Shown here piece by piece: positions 31,083 to 39,207 of a stretch of DNA of 64,000 nt. Position 1 is the stretch's first letter. Each line of letters opens with the position of its first letter. A program made the position numbers and the translations under genes. Source of the DNA: an uncultured Acidobacteriota bacterium (lineage in GTDB: Bacteria; Acidobacteriota; Terriglobia; Terriglobales; Acidobacteriaceae); the NCBI GenBank assembly GCA_903832295.1, contig CAILAZ010000280.1:1-64000 (forward strand). The letters run 5' to 3'. The notes under the pieces are model-generated. The model did no database searches. It was given only the letters and a program-made list of their open reading frames with translations, and was not told where the DNA came from.

Positions 31083-31108
31083 CCCCGGCCGCTCAGCAGT
31101 GGCCGGGG
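31083..31108 (+). terminator. Terminator of the lipoprotein gene
   Basis: CCCCGGCC (31083-31090) pairs with GGCCGGGG (31101-31108), followed by TTTCTCGTCT. It lies 20 bp after the stop codon. Confidence 0.8.
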
Positions 31109-31279
31109 TTTCTCGTCTGCTCTCACCTCATGTCCTGTTCTGCACCTGTCCCGGAATTCGTCAAATTTCCATGAAAAAGACGTTTTTTCGCGACATAGCT
31201 CACTTTCGCTTTCCCACCTTCAGAGGTACTATCAAGTTTCATCTGTACTGAATTCTTAAGGCAGTCAGGATGGGCGGCA

Positions 31280-31669
31280 ATGAAAATAGGGGATTGGCTG
31301 AAGGCTGAAGTGGAATACGGGCGCGATCTTGCTGGCTCTGGTTGGAAGGGTGCTTGTACAGCATACGATTCAATCCTCGGGGAGCGCCCCGTGGGTGACA
31401 TCGTCTCGCATTCCCTGCGCGCCTCCTGGGCGCCCACCGTCGTCGGCGCCGGAGTCGGCACAATCTGTGGCCTGCTCGTTCAGCGTCGCAAGCACAACAC
31501 CGCCGCCATTGTGGCCATGGGTGTTGTCGGCGGAGTCCTCGGCTTCACCGCTGGCGTCGCCTGGGACACGCGCGAGCTCTCCAGCGGAATCGCCCGTGGA
31601 GCCATGCGCAACATCGGCACCACCCGTGACTCTCACTGGCTCGGCAAGCATCCCATCAACTTCGGTTGA
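31280..31669 (+). CDS. Small glycine-rich membrane protein, hypothetical
   Basis: 129 aa. A charged N-terminus (MKIGDWLKAEVEYGRD) is followed by two Gly/Ala-rich hydrophobic segments (WAPTVVGAGVGTICGLLV about 50-67, IVAMGVVGGVLGFTAGVAW about 76-94) and a short polar tail. The two small-residue helices resemble glycine-zipper membrane proteins. No family name can be given. It is monocistronic with its own terminator. Confidence 0.7.
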   Translation: MKIGDWLKAEVEYGRDLAGSGWKGACTAYDSILGERPVGDIVSHSLRASWAPTVVGAGVGTICGLLVQRRKHNTAAIVAMGVVGGVLGFTAGVAWDTRELSSGIARGAMRNIGTTRDSHWLGKHPINFG

Positions 31670-31683
31670 TCTCACACGCAACA

Positions 31684-31721
31684 TGCCCCCAGTTCCAGCC
31701 GCAGACGGCCGGCCGGGGGCA
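31684..31721 (+). terminator. Terminator after the glycine-rich membrane protein
   Basis: TGCCCCC (31684-31690) pairs with GGGGGCA (31715-31721) around an inner GC-rich loop, followed by TTTGTCTTTCT. It may also serve the convergent gene. Confidence 0.7.
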
Positions 31722-31737
31722 TTTGTCTTTCTGCAAA

Positions 31738-34290
31738 CTACTGTAGAGTCACCAGCACCTCCACCAGCCCTGTTCCGCTCTCCAGCGTGCCCAGCGCCTT
31801 GCCCACAATTGCACCCAGCATCCGTGCCCGGTCCGTCCCCTTCATCGCATATCCCGGAGTCGAGGACGACACCAGCAGGTCCCCGCGGTGGATGGCGCCG
31901 TTCTCTGCCGTAACCTTGCACGGCACAATTCCCACCATCGCCAGCGGAATCTCCCCTCCCAGCCGTGCGTCGTCCATCCCGTGAGGCGTCGCCAGCACTC
32001 CCGGCTTTGTCGCGTATATCCCCGCCACCAGCGTCGAGTATGGCTCAGCAACCAGCTTGAACTGCCGGTCGCGCTCCGTGTCCACCATCATCAACTCGCC
32101 CGGCGCATAGCTTGCCGCCTCGCCCTCCACGTCCACAGACTCCGCAAAGTCCGCGCCGCCCGTCTGCGTTCCGCCGTCGAAAAATCCTTTGCCCGTCGAA
32201 TCCACCCGGAACACATTGCTCGTGATGAAGCCCGTGTTCGTCGTCTGCCCCAGCAGCAGCGTCCCGCCCGTCCCCACCTGGAACGATCCTGCCGTCCCGC
32301 CCGGAATCACGCTGCACAAAGGTATCCCCCGAACCGTCGTGCAGGTTTCCGCCGTCGCCATCGCCAGAAGTGCCGTTCCGCCCGGACTGCGCGTAATTCC
32401 AGCCACCCCGTAGGTGTTTCCCGTGAACGAGCTCGCAAAGCCTCTCGCGCCCGTTCCACTGTCGGAGGCCACATCCCCTGCAATGCCCGTCGTGCCCCCG
32501 GTGTACCCGTTTGCCACCCCTTGCACGCCCGTGCCTGAGTTCGAGTAGCTCGTTCCCTGCACGCCATAAGTCGTGCCCGTCGAAGCCGCCGCCACCCCCG
32601 CCGTTCCAATGCCTCCGGTCGAATATGAGTACCCTTCCACTCCAAAAGTCGCGCCCGTCGTCGAATCCGCCTCGCCATACACGCCGTACCCGGCGCTTCC
32701 AGCAATCGTTCCCTGCGCTCCCACCACCGTAGCGGACCCCGTATAGCTCGAGGTCGCATACAGTGCGCTCGCCGTGCTCGAGTTCGCTCTGATTGCCACC
32801 CCTGTGCTGTCCGCCGTAATCGCCGTCGCCTGATTTGCAGCGCCGTTGGAAACCGCGTGAATCGCATTCGCCAGGTAGTCGCCCGAGCCCGTCACCGCCA
32901 GAATTGCACTCGGCGAAAGCCCCGTATTATCGGCCTCTACTCTCAGCCCTACCGCGCCGGTCGTCCCGACATTGATGTACTGCGGCAGCGTAAATGTATT
33001 GCTTGCCAGCAGGCTTGCCGCCCCTGTCACCTTGCCCACGCTCACCCCGCTCGCGCTGATCTTCGCATCCGTAATCCCGCCATTGGCCACAATCAGTGTC
33101 GGAGCCACCGCCGTGCCTCCAACCGTCAGCGACCCATCGGGAGAGGTCGGCAGTGCCCCGGAAACCGCCGCCGTTGTCTGCACCGTCTTGTCAGGAAACA
33201 CGTACCCGCCAATCATGCTCTGCACCGCACCGTTAACAGTCAGCGGATAAGTCACCGTCGTGGTTCCGATGCCAAGGTACCCCTTGTCCGTGATGCGCAT
33301 CTTTTCCGTTGCCGACGAGCTGCCGGGATTTGTGCCTATTGCCGTGGTGGCAAAGCTGATGTAGGCACCCTGTCCGATGTCTGTCCAGTCCTCTGCCGCA
33401 AAAATCTTCATGAACGCACGGCTGGAGGGAGTGAACCCCTGGTTCGTACCATCCGCGCTGGAGTAGTATCCGCGCCCCTGAATCGTGAAGATATTGTCAT
33501 TGGCCAGCAGCGCCGTGGGCGCTGCCAGGGTCCCTCTCGCATGCCGGCCAACAAACGCAACCCCCGTGGACGCTCCATAGCCGTCCACCGCCACCACCGC
33601 CGCACTGGGTCCCTGCGAGATGAAGTGCATCGGGAAGGCCGGACTGGTGGTGCCAAAGCCGATGTTTCCCCCCGACTGGTACAGCAACGAATTTCCGAGA
33701 TCGCCTGCCGCATCCGTAAACACCGGCAGGTACCCTGCGCTCGCGCCGGAAGCCACAATCGCCGGCGTGCTGGCCAGCTGGCTCGCAGCGGAGGCAACCG
33801 CAGCCGTGTTGATATACGACGCCGCCTGGGCAACCGCATCGGCCCGCAGGAAGGCGGAAGCCGGAAGGCCTCCAAGGGTCTCAGCATCCGAGGCTTTCAT
33901 CGCGTAGGGGACGCTGACCAGGAGCAGGCGGGGCTGCTCTGCCTGCCCCTGCGCCTGCACTCCCAGCCAGCGAGCTTCACCGCTGCTGAACACCTCCAGC
34001 GAAATCCCCTTCGTGCTCCGTGCTCCCAGTACTGCCGCATAGTGTCCGCTCGCGTCCACCTCCACGCTCTGCACTTCCTGCCAGAGCGGAGCGCCCCCGG
34101 CCTGGTCCTTATACAGCGCAAACACCACCCCCGCCGTTCCCGTCTGCATCCCCGGAATCACTCCCGAGAACTTCACAAGATGCGGCACGGGGACAGCCTC
34201 TTGCGCCAACGCCGCGCTCAGCAGCATCAACACGCACAGCGGCATAACCAACAAACGGCGAATACTCAGAAGCAGGCAATTGCGCAGCAT
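31738..34290 (-). CDS. Secreted repeat protein with tail-fibre-like C-terminal domain
   Basis: 850 aa from the ATG at 34290, preceded by GGAGG at 4 nt; this start yields a signal peptide ending SAALAQ. The N-terminal domain ends in the acidobacterial signature VPYAMKASDAETLGGLPASAF (about 125-145). The centre holds Gly/Thr/Ala-rich repeats with YGVYGEA, FGVEGYS, YGVQGTS and GVQGVANG, as in fibre-like trimeric beta structures. The C-terminal ~150 residues (GGADFAESVDV onward, with GDLLVSSSTPGYAMK) resemble tail-fibre or self-cleaving G2-type domains; whether it cleaves is not known. An extracellular adhesin-like fibre is the best guess. Confidence 0.85.
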   Translation of the reverse strand: MLRNCLLLSIRRLLVMPLCVLMLLSAALAQEAVPVPHLVKFSGVIPGMQTGTAGVVFALYKDQAGGAPLWQEVQSVEVDASGHYAAVLGARSTKGISLEVFSSGEARWLGVQAQGQAEQPRLLLVSVPYAMKASDAETLGGLPASAFLRADAVAQAASYINTAAVASAASQLASTPAIVASGASAGYLPVFTDAAGDLGNSLLYQSGGNIGFGTTSPAFPMHFISQGPSAAVVAVDGYGASTGVAFVGRHARGTLAAPTALLANDNIFTIQGRGYYSSADGTNQGFTPSSRAFMKIFAAEDWTDIGQGAYISFATTAIGTNPGSSSATEKMRITDKGYLGIGTTTVTYPLTVNGAVQSMIGGYVFPDKTVQTTAAVSGALPTSPDGSLTVGGTAVAPTLIVANGGITDAKISASGVSVGKVTGAASLLASNTFTLPQYINVGTTGAVGLRVEADNTGLSPSAILAVTGSGDYLANAIHAVSNGAANQATAITADSTGVAIRANSSTASALYATSSYTGSATVVGAQGTIAGSAGYGVYGEADSTTGATFGVEGYSYSTGGIGTAGVAAASTGTTYGVQGTSYSNSGTGVQGVANGYTGGTTGIAGDVASDSGTGARGFASSFTGNTYGVAGITRSPGGTALLAMATAETCTTVRGIPLCSVIPGGTAGSFQVGTGGTLLLGQTTNTGFITSNVFRVDSTGKGFFDGGTQTGGADFAESVDVEGEAASYAPGELMMVDTERDRQFKLVAEPYSTLVAGIYATKPGVLATPHGMDDARLGGEIPLAMVGIVPCKVTAENGAIHRGDLLVSSSTPGYAMKGTDRARMLGAIVGKALGTLESGTGLVEVLVTLQ

Positions 34291-34463
34291 GGAGCCTCCA
34301 TGGACATCGGAGAATTGGAATTGTCGAACGAATGAGACCGGCCCTGACCCCACTGGCAAGGGCTGGAATGCTGAAATAGGTGGCGCAAGGTTAGTGGCCG
34401 GAGTCTCTCCCTGTCAAGGTAAATACCTCCTTAGCTGCTTCTCCCATGCGGGAAATCTGCCCA

Positions 34464-34494
34464 CAAAAAAACCGGAGAGCTTTCGCCCCCCGGT
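34464..34494 (-). terminator. Terminator of the ECF-sigma operon
   Basis: On the minus strand ACCGGGGGGC, a GAAA loop and GCTCTCCGGT form a stem followed by seven T (34464-34470 on the plus strand read as A). It lies just past the stop of the DUF4097-like gene. Confidence 0.85.
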
Positions 34495-34516
34495 CTCCTG
34501 TTCCGCTCTTCGTGCC

Positions 34517-36097
34517 TTACATCACTTCCGTGTTCCCCTTCTTGTTCTCGATCTTCGGCGGTCGTGGCGGCTTCGCCGGAGGCAGCAGCACATCCGGCTT
34601 CGGAGGAGTCGGCGCCGAACCTTCCAGCTTGCTGATCTCGATGTCCCCCGTATCTGAGGTCACGTTGACTTTAACTCCGCCCTTGCCGATCGTTCCTGAA
34701 CTTGCCGCCGCATTGCCCGAGCTGCTCGCTGCCACGCTCTCAAAATCGCTCGAGATGTTTCCGTGCCGCGTCCTTACCTGGTATTGGAAGTTCGCCTTTG
34801 CCGGCAACCGCAGTCTCACGTCCCCGTGGTGCGTCGTCAGGTCCAGGTTCCCGAGCGCCTCCACCGAGTTGCTCTCCACGTCGATGTCCCCGCGGTCGTC
34901 GCTGATGTGAATGTCCCCCTGCATGTTTCGCAGGTTCACGTTCTTCGTCTTCGTCGTCAGCGCCACCGGACCATGAATCCCTTCCCCTTGCAGGTCGTCG
35001 GAATCCATCGTCAGGTCACCGTCCAGCTTGGCAAACTGCAACTCCGTCCGCGACGTCCGGATGGTCACGCCCTTTTCCAGCTTCGCCAGCCGCGTGTCGC
35101 CGTAAATATCAGCCGTCACCAGCGCTGTGCCAGAGACCGTATCCAGCACCAGTCCCGTCAGGCTGCCATCCACCGCCACGTTGCCCGTCACATTGCTCAC
35201 GTGCAGTGCAACGTGTTTCGCGTTCACCGTTGCATTTCCCGTCACCTGGTCCAGGGTCACGTCCTCATGCTGCGAACCCATTTCCATCAGGTCGTCCAGC
35301 CGCGCATCTGCCGTCACATTGCCCGTCACATTGCTGGCGTGCAGCGAACCGTGCCGCAGTGTGGCGTTTACGTTTCCCGTCACCCGGTCCAGGGTCACAT
35401 CGCCGCGCCGTGCTGTCAGTTCCAGCTCCGTCTTGCCCGGCAGAAATATCTCCACATCGGTCGCCACGCCCTTTGGACCGGAGCCCTCCGTGTTCACCTG
35501 CACATCCACCGCATTGCCGTGCAACTCCACCTTCGGCTGCGTCGTTGCGTTCAGCTTGTCGGCTTCGCTCTGGCTTCCAGCAAACACCCGCTTGTGATAA
35601 AGAACCTTCACCTGTGCCTGGTCCCAGTTATTCACCGTGATGTTGCCGCGCTCGCAATTCACCCGCACCGTGCCGCCCGCCGGAATCTGTTGCGCCAACT
35701 CTCCATCGAACGTGTACTTGCTCCCGAACAGGTTCATCAGGTCGTCGTCCACATCCACCGTGTCTCGCAGCGAGCCCCAGTTGATGTTGTTCCGTCCATG
35801 GAACGCCGCGCTCAATCCAAGCCCTACAAAAATTACGATCAGCAGCAGGAAGACCGTTCCCCCGCCCATGCCTGGCACCGGACGCCCCGCGCTGCGCGCT
35901 GCAAAGTACTCAGCCAGCCGCACCAGTCCAATCACCACCAGCAGCACCGGCCAGAATCTTACAAAGTTATGCATCAGCGGAATCGTGTACCCGAAGTTCC
36001 GCAGCAGAAACAGCGTGCCAATCACGATCAGGATCAGTGGCCCGACAATCGATCTCTGTCGCGGAGGAGGCACATAGTACGCTCCAGGGCTAGCCAT
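34517..36097 (-). CDS. DUF4097-like beta-helix protein with N-terminal DUF5668/LiaF-like helices
   Basis: 526 aa from the ATG at 36097, which lies inside the last codons of the gene before it (AATGGCTAG); this overlap implies translational coupling. Two membrane helices (GPLILIVIGTLFLLRNFGY, FWPVLLVVIGLVRLAEYF) and a third (GGGTVFLLLIVIFVGLGLSAA) are followed by a long soluble domain (about 130-520) of repeated short beta units with GDVTLDRVTGNVNATLRHG-like spacing, as in DUF4097 adhesin-like repeats. A short Pro-rich tail ends it. Related LiaF/LiaI and PspC proteins sense or respond to envelope damage, so the role is probably that of an envelope-associated stress protein; this is inference. 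It is the last gene of the ECF operon. Confidence 0.88.
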   Translation of the reverse strand: MASPGAYYVPPPRQRSIVGPLILIVIGTLFLLRNFGYTIPLMHNFVRFWPVLLVVIGLVRLAEYFAARSAGRPVPGMGGGTVFLLLIVIFVGLGLSAAFHGRNNINWGSLRDTVDVDDDLMNLFGSKYTFDGELAQQIPAGGTVRVNCERGNITVNNWDQAQVKVLYHKRVFAGSQSEADKLNATTQPKVELHGNAVDVQVNTEGSGPKGVATDVEIFLPGKTELELTARRGDVTLDRVTGNVNATLRHGSLHASNVTGNVTADARLDDLMEMGSQHEDVTLDQVTGNATVNAKHVALHVSNVTGNVAVDGSLTGLVLDTVSGTALVTADIYGDTRLAKLEKGVTIRTSRTELQFAKLDGDLTMDSDDLQGEGIHGPVALTTKTKNVNLRNMQGDIHISDDRGDIDVESNSVEALGNLDLTTHHGDVRLRLPAKANFQYQVRTRHGNISSDFESVAASSSGNAAASSGTIGKGGVKVNVTSDTGDIEISKLEGSAPTPPKPDVLLPPAKPPRPPKIENKKGNTEVM

Positions 36098-36479
36098 TGT
36101 GCACCTCGCCGTTCCCGCCTCGCCCGTCCCCCAGCTCTCCTGCAACCGGGGCTGGCGGAGGCGTCACCACCGGCCCGCTCGCCGGACTCACATTCATCGC
36201 TCCCGCACTCGGCCCGCCCTGCGGCGGATACTGCACTCCGTACGGCGGTGGAGGATACTGCCCCGGATTGAAATGCCCGCTCTCCGGAATCACGTACCGC
36301 CCCACCTTGATTGCGCCAATCACAATCAGCAGAATCGGCCACGTCCGGTGAAACGGATACTCCGACACATTCGCTACCAGGAACAGAAGTCCAATTGTAA
36401 TCAGCACTGCCGGACCCATCAGTCCCCGCGTGCTGCACCGTCCACACTTACACGCCGGATTCGGTTGGTAATAACTCAT
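36090..36479 (-). CDS. Small DUF5668-like membrane protein with cysteine-rich N-terminus
   Basis: 129 aa from the ATG at 36479, which has GGGGAGG six nucleotides upstream. The N-terminus MSYYQPNPACKCGRCSTRG carries three closely spaced cysteines (possible metal site). Two membrane helices follow (GPAVLITIGLLFLVANVSEY, TWPILLIVIGAIKVGRYV), the pair repeated in its neighbours, then a Pro/Gly-rich tail. The stop codon overlaps the start of the DUF4097-like gene by 8 bp, while 13 bp separate it from the B-box gene. Confidence 0.85.
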   Translation of the reverse strand: MSYYQPNPACKCGRCSTRGLMGPAVLITIGLLFLVANVSEYPFHRTWPILLIVIGAIKVGRYVIPESGHFNPGQYPPPPYGVQYPPQGGPSAGAMNVSPASGPVVTPPPAPVAGELGDGRGGNGEVHNG

Positions 36480-36492
36480 TTCGGGCCTCCCC

Positions 36493-37455
36493 TTACCGCT
36501 CGCCGCGCTGGCGCTTGATGAACAGCCACACACCGACTCCGATCAGAATCATCGGCCAGAAGTGCGAAACCCAGTGAAAGCTGAACCACCCCAGGTTCGC
36601 CAGCAGGAACAGCACGCCAAATCCGATCAGCACGATCGCACCCACGGGGCTCCGGTCCTGATCCTTCGGCGGAACATACCCCATGCCTTCCGGGCCTTGG
36701 TAATACGCTCCCTGCGGACCTGCATACGGACTGCCTTCCGGTCCTGGGTAGTACGCTCCCCCCGGAGGCGGTACTCCCGCGCCCGGCGGCGGCGGAGCCA
36801 CTCCGGCGCCCGGCGCTCCCGCATTCGGGGCCGCGCCTGCTGCCGTGCTTCCCGGAGGCACCGCGCCCCCGGCGTTCTGCCAGTGCTGCCCAATGTTCTG
36901 GGCCGCGTACTCCACCCGGTGTCCCAGCTTTTCGCCCGCGTGTTCCACCCGCTCCCGGAACGTTCCTTCTTTCCCTTCCAGGATCGCGTTCAGCCCAATC
37001 GGATCTGGAATCGGAGTCCCGTACCGCCGGGCCTTCGCCGTCGTGTAAGCGTCAAACACCATGTAGAAGAACCACGCCATGATCAGGATTCCGGCAAACG
37101 CCCCCATCCCATGGTCGCTCATCCAGATCAGCGTGCTGAACACGATGACGTGGACAAAGCCCTTCAGAAACTGTCCGTTGTAGAACGCGCCTACGCCCGG
37201 AATGAACCCCAGGAACAGCGCCAGCCCCGGACTCGCATCCTCCGGCCCGCGCACTGCCTGCGGTGGTTGATAATTCCCATATTGCTGGCCCGCTGCTTGC
37301 CCAAAATTGCCCGCACCCGGAGTCACCCGTGCCGCCAGGCAGGATTCGCAGAAGATGGTGCCCTGCACGTCGCGCTTGCAGATTTCGCACAGCGCTTTGC
37401 CGCAAGTCCGGCAGTAAGCGACCGCTGCCGCGTCGGTATGTTGTGCGCAGTTCAT
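36493..37455 (-). CDS. B-box zinc-finger / DUF5668-like membrane protein
   Basis: 320 aa. A B-box-like zinc finger opens the protein (C3, H6, C15, C18, C23, C26, C36, C39). The next segment holds helices from LALFLGFIPGVGAFYNGQF to MAWFFYMVFDAYTTAKARRYG, a TM2-like module. A Pro/Gly/Tyr-rich linker precedes a C-terminal helix pair (AIVLIGFGVLFLLANLGWFS, FWPMILIGVGVWLFI), the same helix pair found in the two downstream genes. The ATG overlaps the anti-sigma stop codon (ATGA), which implies coupling. Function unknown; membrane location and the anti-sigma link suggest a stress-signal role. Confidence 0.87.
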   Translation of the reverse strand: MNCAQHTDAAAVAYCRTCGKALCEICKRDVQGTIFCESCLAARVTPGAGNFGQAAGQQYGNYQPPQAVRGPEDASPGLALFLGFIPGVGAFYNGQFLKGFVHVIVFSTLIWMSDHGMGAFAGILIMAWFFYMVFDAYTTAKARRYGTPIPDPIGLNAILEGKEGTFRERVEHAGEKLGHRVEYAAQNIGQHWQNAGGAVPPGSTAAGAAPNAGAPGAGVAPPPPGAGVPPPGGAYYPGPEGSPYAGPQGAYYQGPEGMGYVPPKDQDRSPVGAIVLIGFGVLFLLANLGWFSFHWVSHFWPMILIGVGVWLFIKRQRGER

Positions 37456-38189
37456 ATCTGTCTCCTCTGCTTCGCAAGAATCCCTAAGCTCTCGTCTTTT
37501 CCATTCAGCAATGCCAGCACTTGCACGTTCTGTTCACGCGTGTACTCGTGGAGCTGACGTCGTTCCGGCTCGCTGTTCTGGTTCTGTTCCCGCGTCTGGT
37601 TCTTCTCCTGGCGCTGGTTGGGTTGATTCTGCTGGTTCTGCTGCTTTTCATCCGTCGCGTTCCGCAAGTCCCGTACCCGCGACTCAATCTCGTACACCAG
37701 CCGCATATTCTCGTAATACTTCATCACCTTGTTCTGGCTGCTGTAGAACGTGTGGCTCAAATTGTGCGGCGTCAAATCCGTAATCTTGATCTGCGCCATG
37801 TTCAGCACCAGCGTGATTGAAAAGAACGCCATCCCCATCGACATTCCAAATCTCGGCGTCAGCACCGGAGCAAACACCATCCGTGTCTGCTTCAGCAATC
37901 GCTCCCACGCGGAAGGATCCCGTTCCGCCTTCGCCGCCGCCTTCGCCGCCTCGCTCGTCGCTGCCAGGATGTTGTGCATCAGGTTGCGCGGAGCTTCCAT
38001 CTCCTCCAGCTCGCTCAACCACGCCGCTCCACTGGAAGCCTCGGCAAACAGCGTGCTGCACGCCGCGCAATCGGCTCTGTGCTGTTCAAAGCGTTCCCTC
38101 CGCTCCCCTGTCAGATTGCCGTCTATGGCATCCGTCAGCAAAGCGTCGAACTCTGCACACTGCGTTCCGGGTTTTGTTTCGCCCAGCAT
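37452..38189 (-). CDS. Anti-sigma factor with zinc-finger (zf-HC2-like) domain and one membrane helix
   Basis: 245 aa. The N-terminal H-x3-C-x2-C motif is seen as H37, C41, C44, with C11 upstream, in the fold EQHRADCAAC. A membrane helix is near FGMSMGMAFFSITLVLNMAQI (about 118-138). A long charged, Gln/Asn-rich periplasmic tail carries NQQNQPNQRQEKNQTREQNQ and ends in LALLNGKDESLGILAKQRRQI. ZAS-type anti-sigmas hold their cognate ECF factor at the membrane. It starts 35 bp after the sigma gene. The stop overlaps the next start by four bases. Confidence 0.88.
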   Translation of the reverse strand: MLGETKPGTQCAEFDALLTDAIDGNLTGERRERFEQHRADCAACSTLFAEASSGAAWLSELEEMEAPRNLMHNILAATSEAAKAAAKAERDPSAWERLLKQTRMVFAPVLTPRFGMSMGMAFFSITLVLNMAQIKITDLTPHNLSHTFYSSQNKVMKYYENMRLVYEIESRVRDLRNATDEKQQNQQNQPNQRQEKNQTREQNQNSEPERRQLHEYTREQNVQVLALLNGKDESLGILAKQRRQI

Positions 38190-38223
38190 CTCAAATCACC
38201 TGCCTCGCCCTCACCCGTTTGGG

Positions 38224-38895
38224 TTACAGGGCTTGTCTATACGTACGTTGCAACAGCCGCGCTAGTTCCGCCCGGCCGCGATTGATCCTGCTTTTCACCG
38301 TCCCCTCGGGGACTTTCAGAACCTGCGCTATCTCGCGGTAATCCAGATCCTGCAAATCCCGCAGAATCACCGCCTCCCGCAAATCCGGAGAAATCTGCAG
38401 CAGCGCCCGGTGAACCATCTCCCGCCGCTCTCTGCTCTCCACGTGCGCCTGCGGACTCTCAACGTCCCCCGCCAGCCTGTCTGCCAGCGTCGGCCCGTCC
38501 TCGTCCGCCCCCATCACCGCGTCCATCGAATCCGTCGCCCGGTCATTCCTCGTCTTCCGGAAATGATCCACCAGCAGGTTCCGCGTAACCGTCGTAACCC
38601 ACGTCCCAAAAGACGCCTTCTCGCCGTCAAAACTTCCGACGGTCCTGTACACCTTGATGAACACTTCCTGGGTTAAATCCTGGGCATCATCCGCCGACCC
38701 CGCAAAGCGGTAGCAGATGTTGTAAATCCGGCGATGGAAGCGCTGCACAATCTCTTCCCACGCCACCGAATCTCCAGATGCGCAGCGGCGAACAAGTTGT
38801 GCGACGACTTGTGCCTCTTCCACGCGCGCCTCCACTGGACGGCTTTGAATAGCCGTAAACAGCGTCAGCATCGGCGGAGCTGCACCCGTAGCCAT
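38224..38895 (-). CDS. ECF-type RNA polymerase sigma factor (RpoE-like)
   Basis: 223 aa with sigma-70 region 2 (IVQRFHRRIYNICYRFAGS, DDAQDLTQEVFIKVYR) and region 4 (about 165-215, LREAVILRDLQDLDYREIAQ, VPEGTVKSRINRGRAEL). The absence of region 3 and the length fit ECF sigmas. It directs polymerase to stress promoters once released from the anti-sigma encoded next. No Shine-Dalgarno is visible before the ATG at 38895; an in-frame ATG at 38871 also lacks one. A promoter-like element sits so close upstream that a leaderless transcript is possible. Confidence 0.93.
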   Translation of the reverse strand: MATGAAPPMLTLFTAIQSRPVEARVEEAQVVAQLVRRCASGDSVAWEEIVQRFHRRIYNICYRFAGSADDAQDLTQEVFIKVYRTVGSFDGEKASFGTWVTTVTRNLLVDHFRKTRNDRATDSMDAVMGADEDGPTLADRLAGDVESPQAHVESRERREMVHRALLQISPDLREAVILRDLQDLDYREIAQVLKVPEGTVKSRINRGRAELARLLQRTYRQAL

Positions 38896-38902
38896 GCTGA
38901 CG

Positions 38903-38930
38903 TAATACGTACACTCGGCGGCAAAAGTTC
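38903..38930 (-). promoter_or_regulatory. Possible ECF autoregulatory promoter
   Basis: On the minus strand GAACTT (38925-38930) and GTATTA (38903-38908) are separated by 16 nt. GAACTT is the core of the -35 of sigma-E-type promoters, with a spacing appropriate for ECF sigmas. The element lies just 7 nt before the sigma ATG. The -10 match is weak, so this is tentative. Confidence 0.4.
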
Positions 38931-39207
38931 AACCACCACCTAAACCACTGAATTCTATCAGCCCTGCCTCGTCTCTCAACAGGGAGAGTGTCTGCAGACG
39001 CTCAAGACGCCAGGTGGCCCAGGGCTGGCTCCTTCCAACTCTGGGACTTGCCGACGAAGCTGGCGGCGCGCCTCTCGATCCTTCCAGGCGACCTTGGGAC
39101 AGGTGCCTGCGTTGTGTTGCCGCCGGGCTTTCCCCTTCGCATCTGCTCTGGAATGCGGCGGTTTTTCTCCTCCCGTCCGCATTTCCTTCTGCTACCCTCA
39201 GTGGAAT

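Noticed and set aside
32857-36271. Long plus-strand frames (about 500 codons) opposite the secreted repeat protein and DUF4097-like genes
   Set aside because: They are Arg/His/Pro-rich, span gene boundaries of the real minus-strand operon and show no domain or signal.
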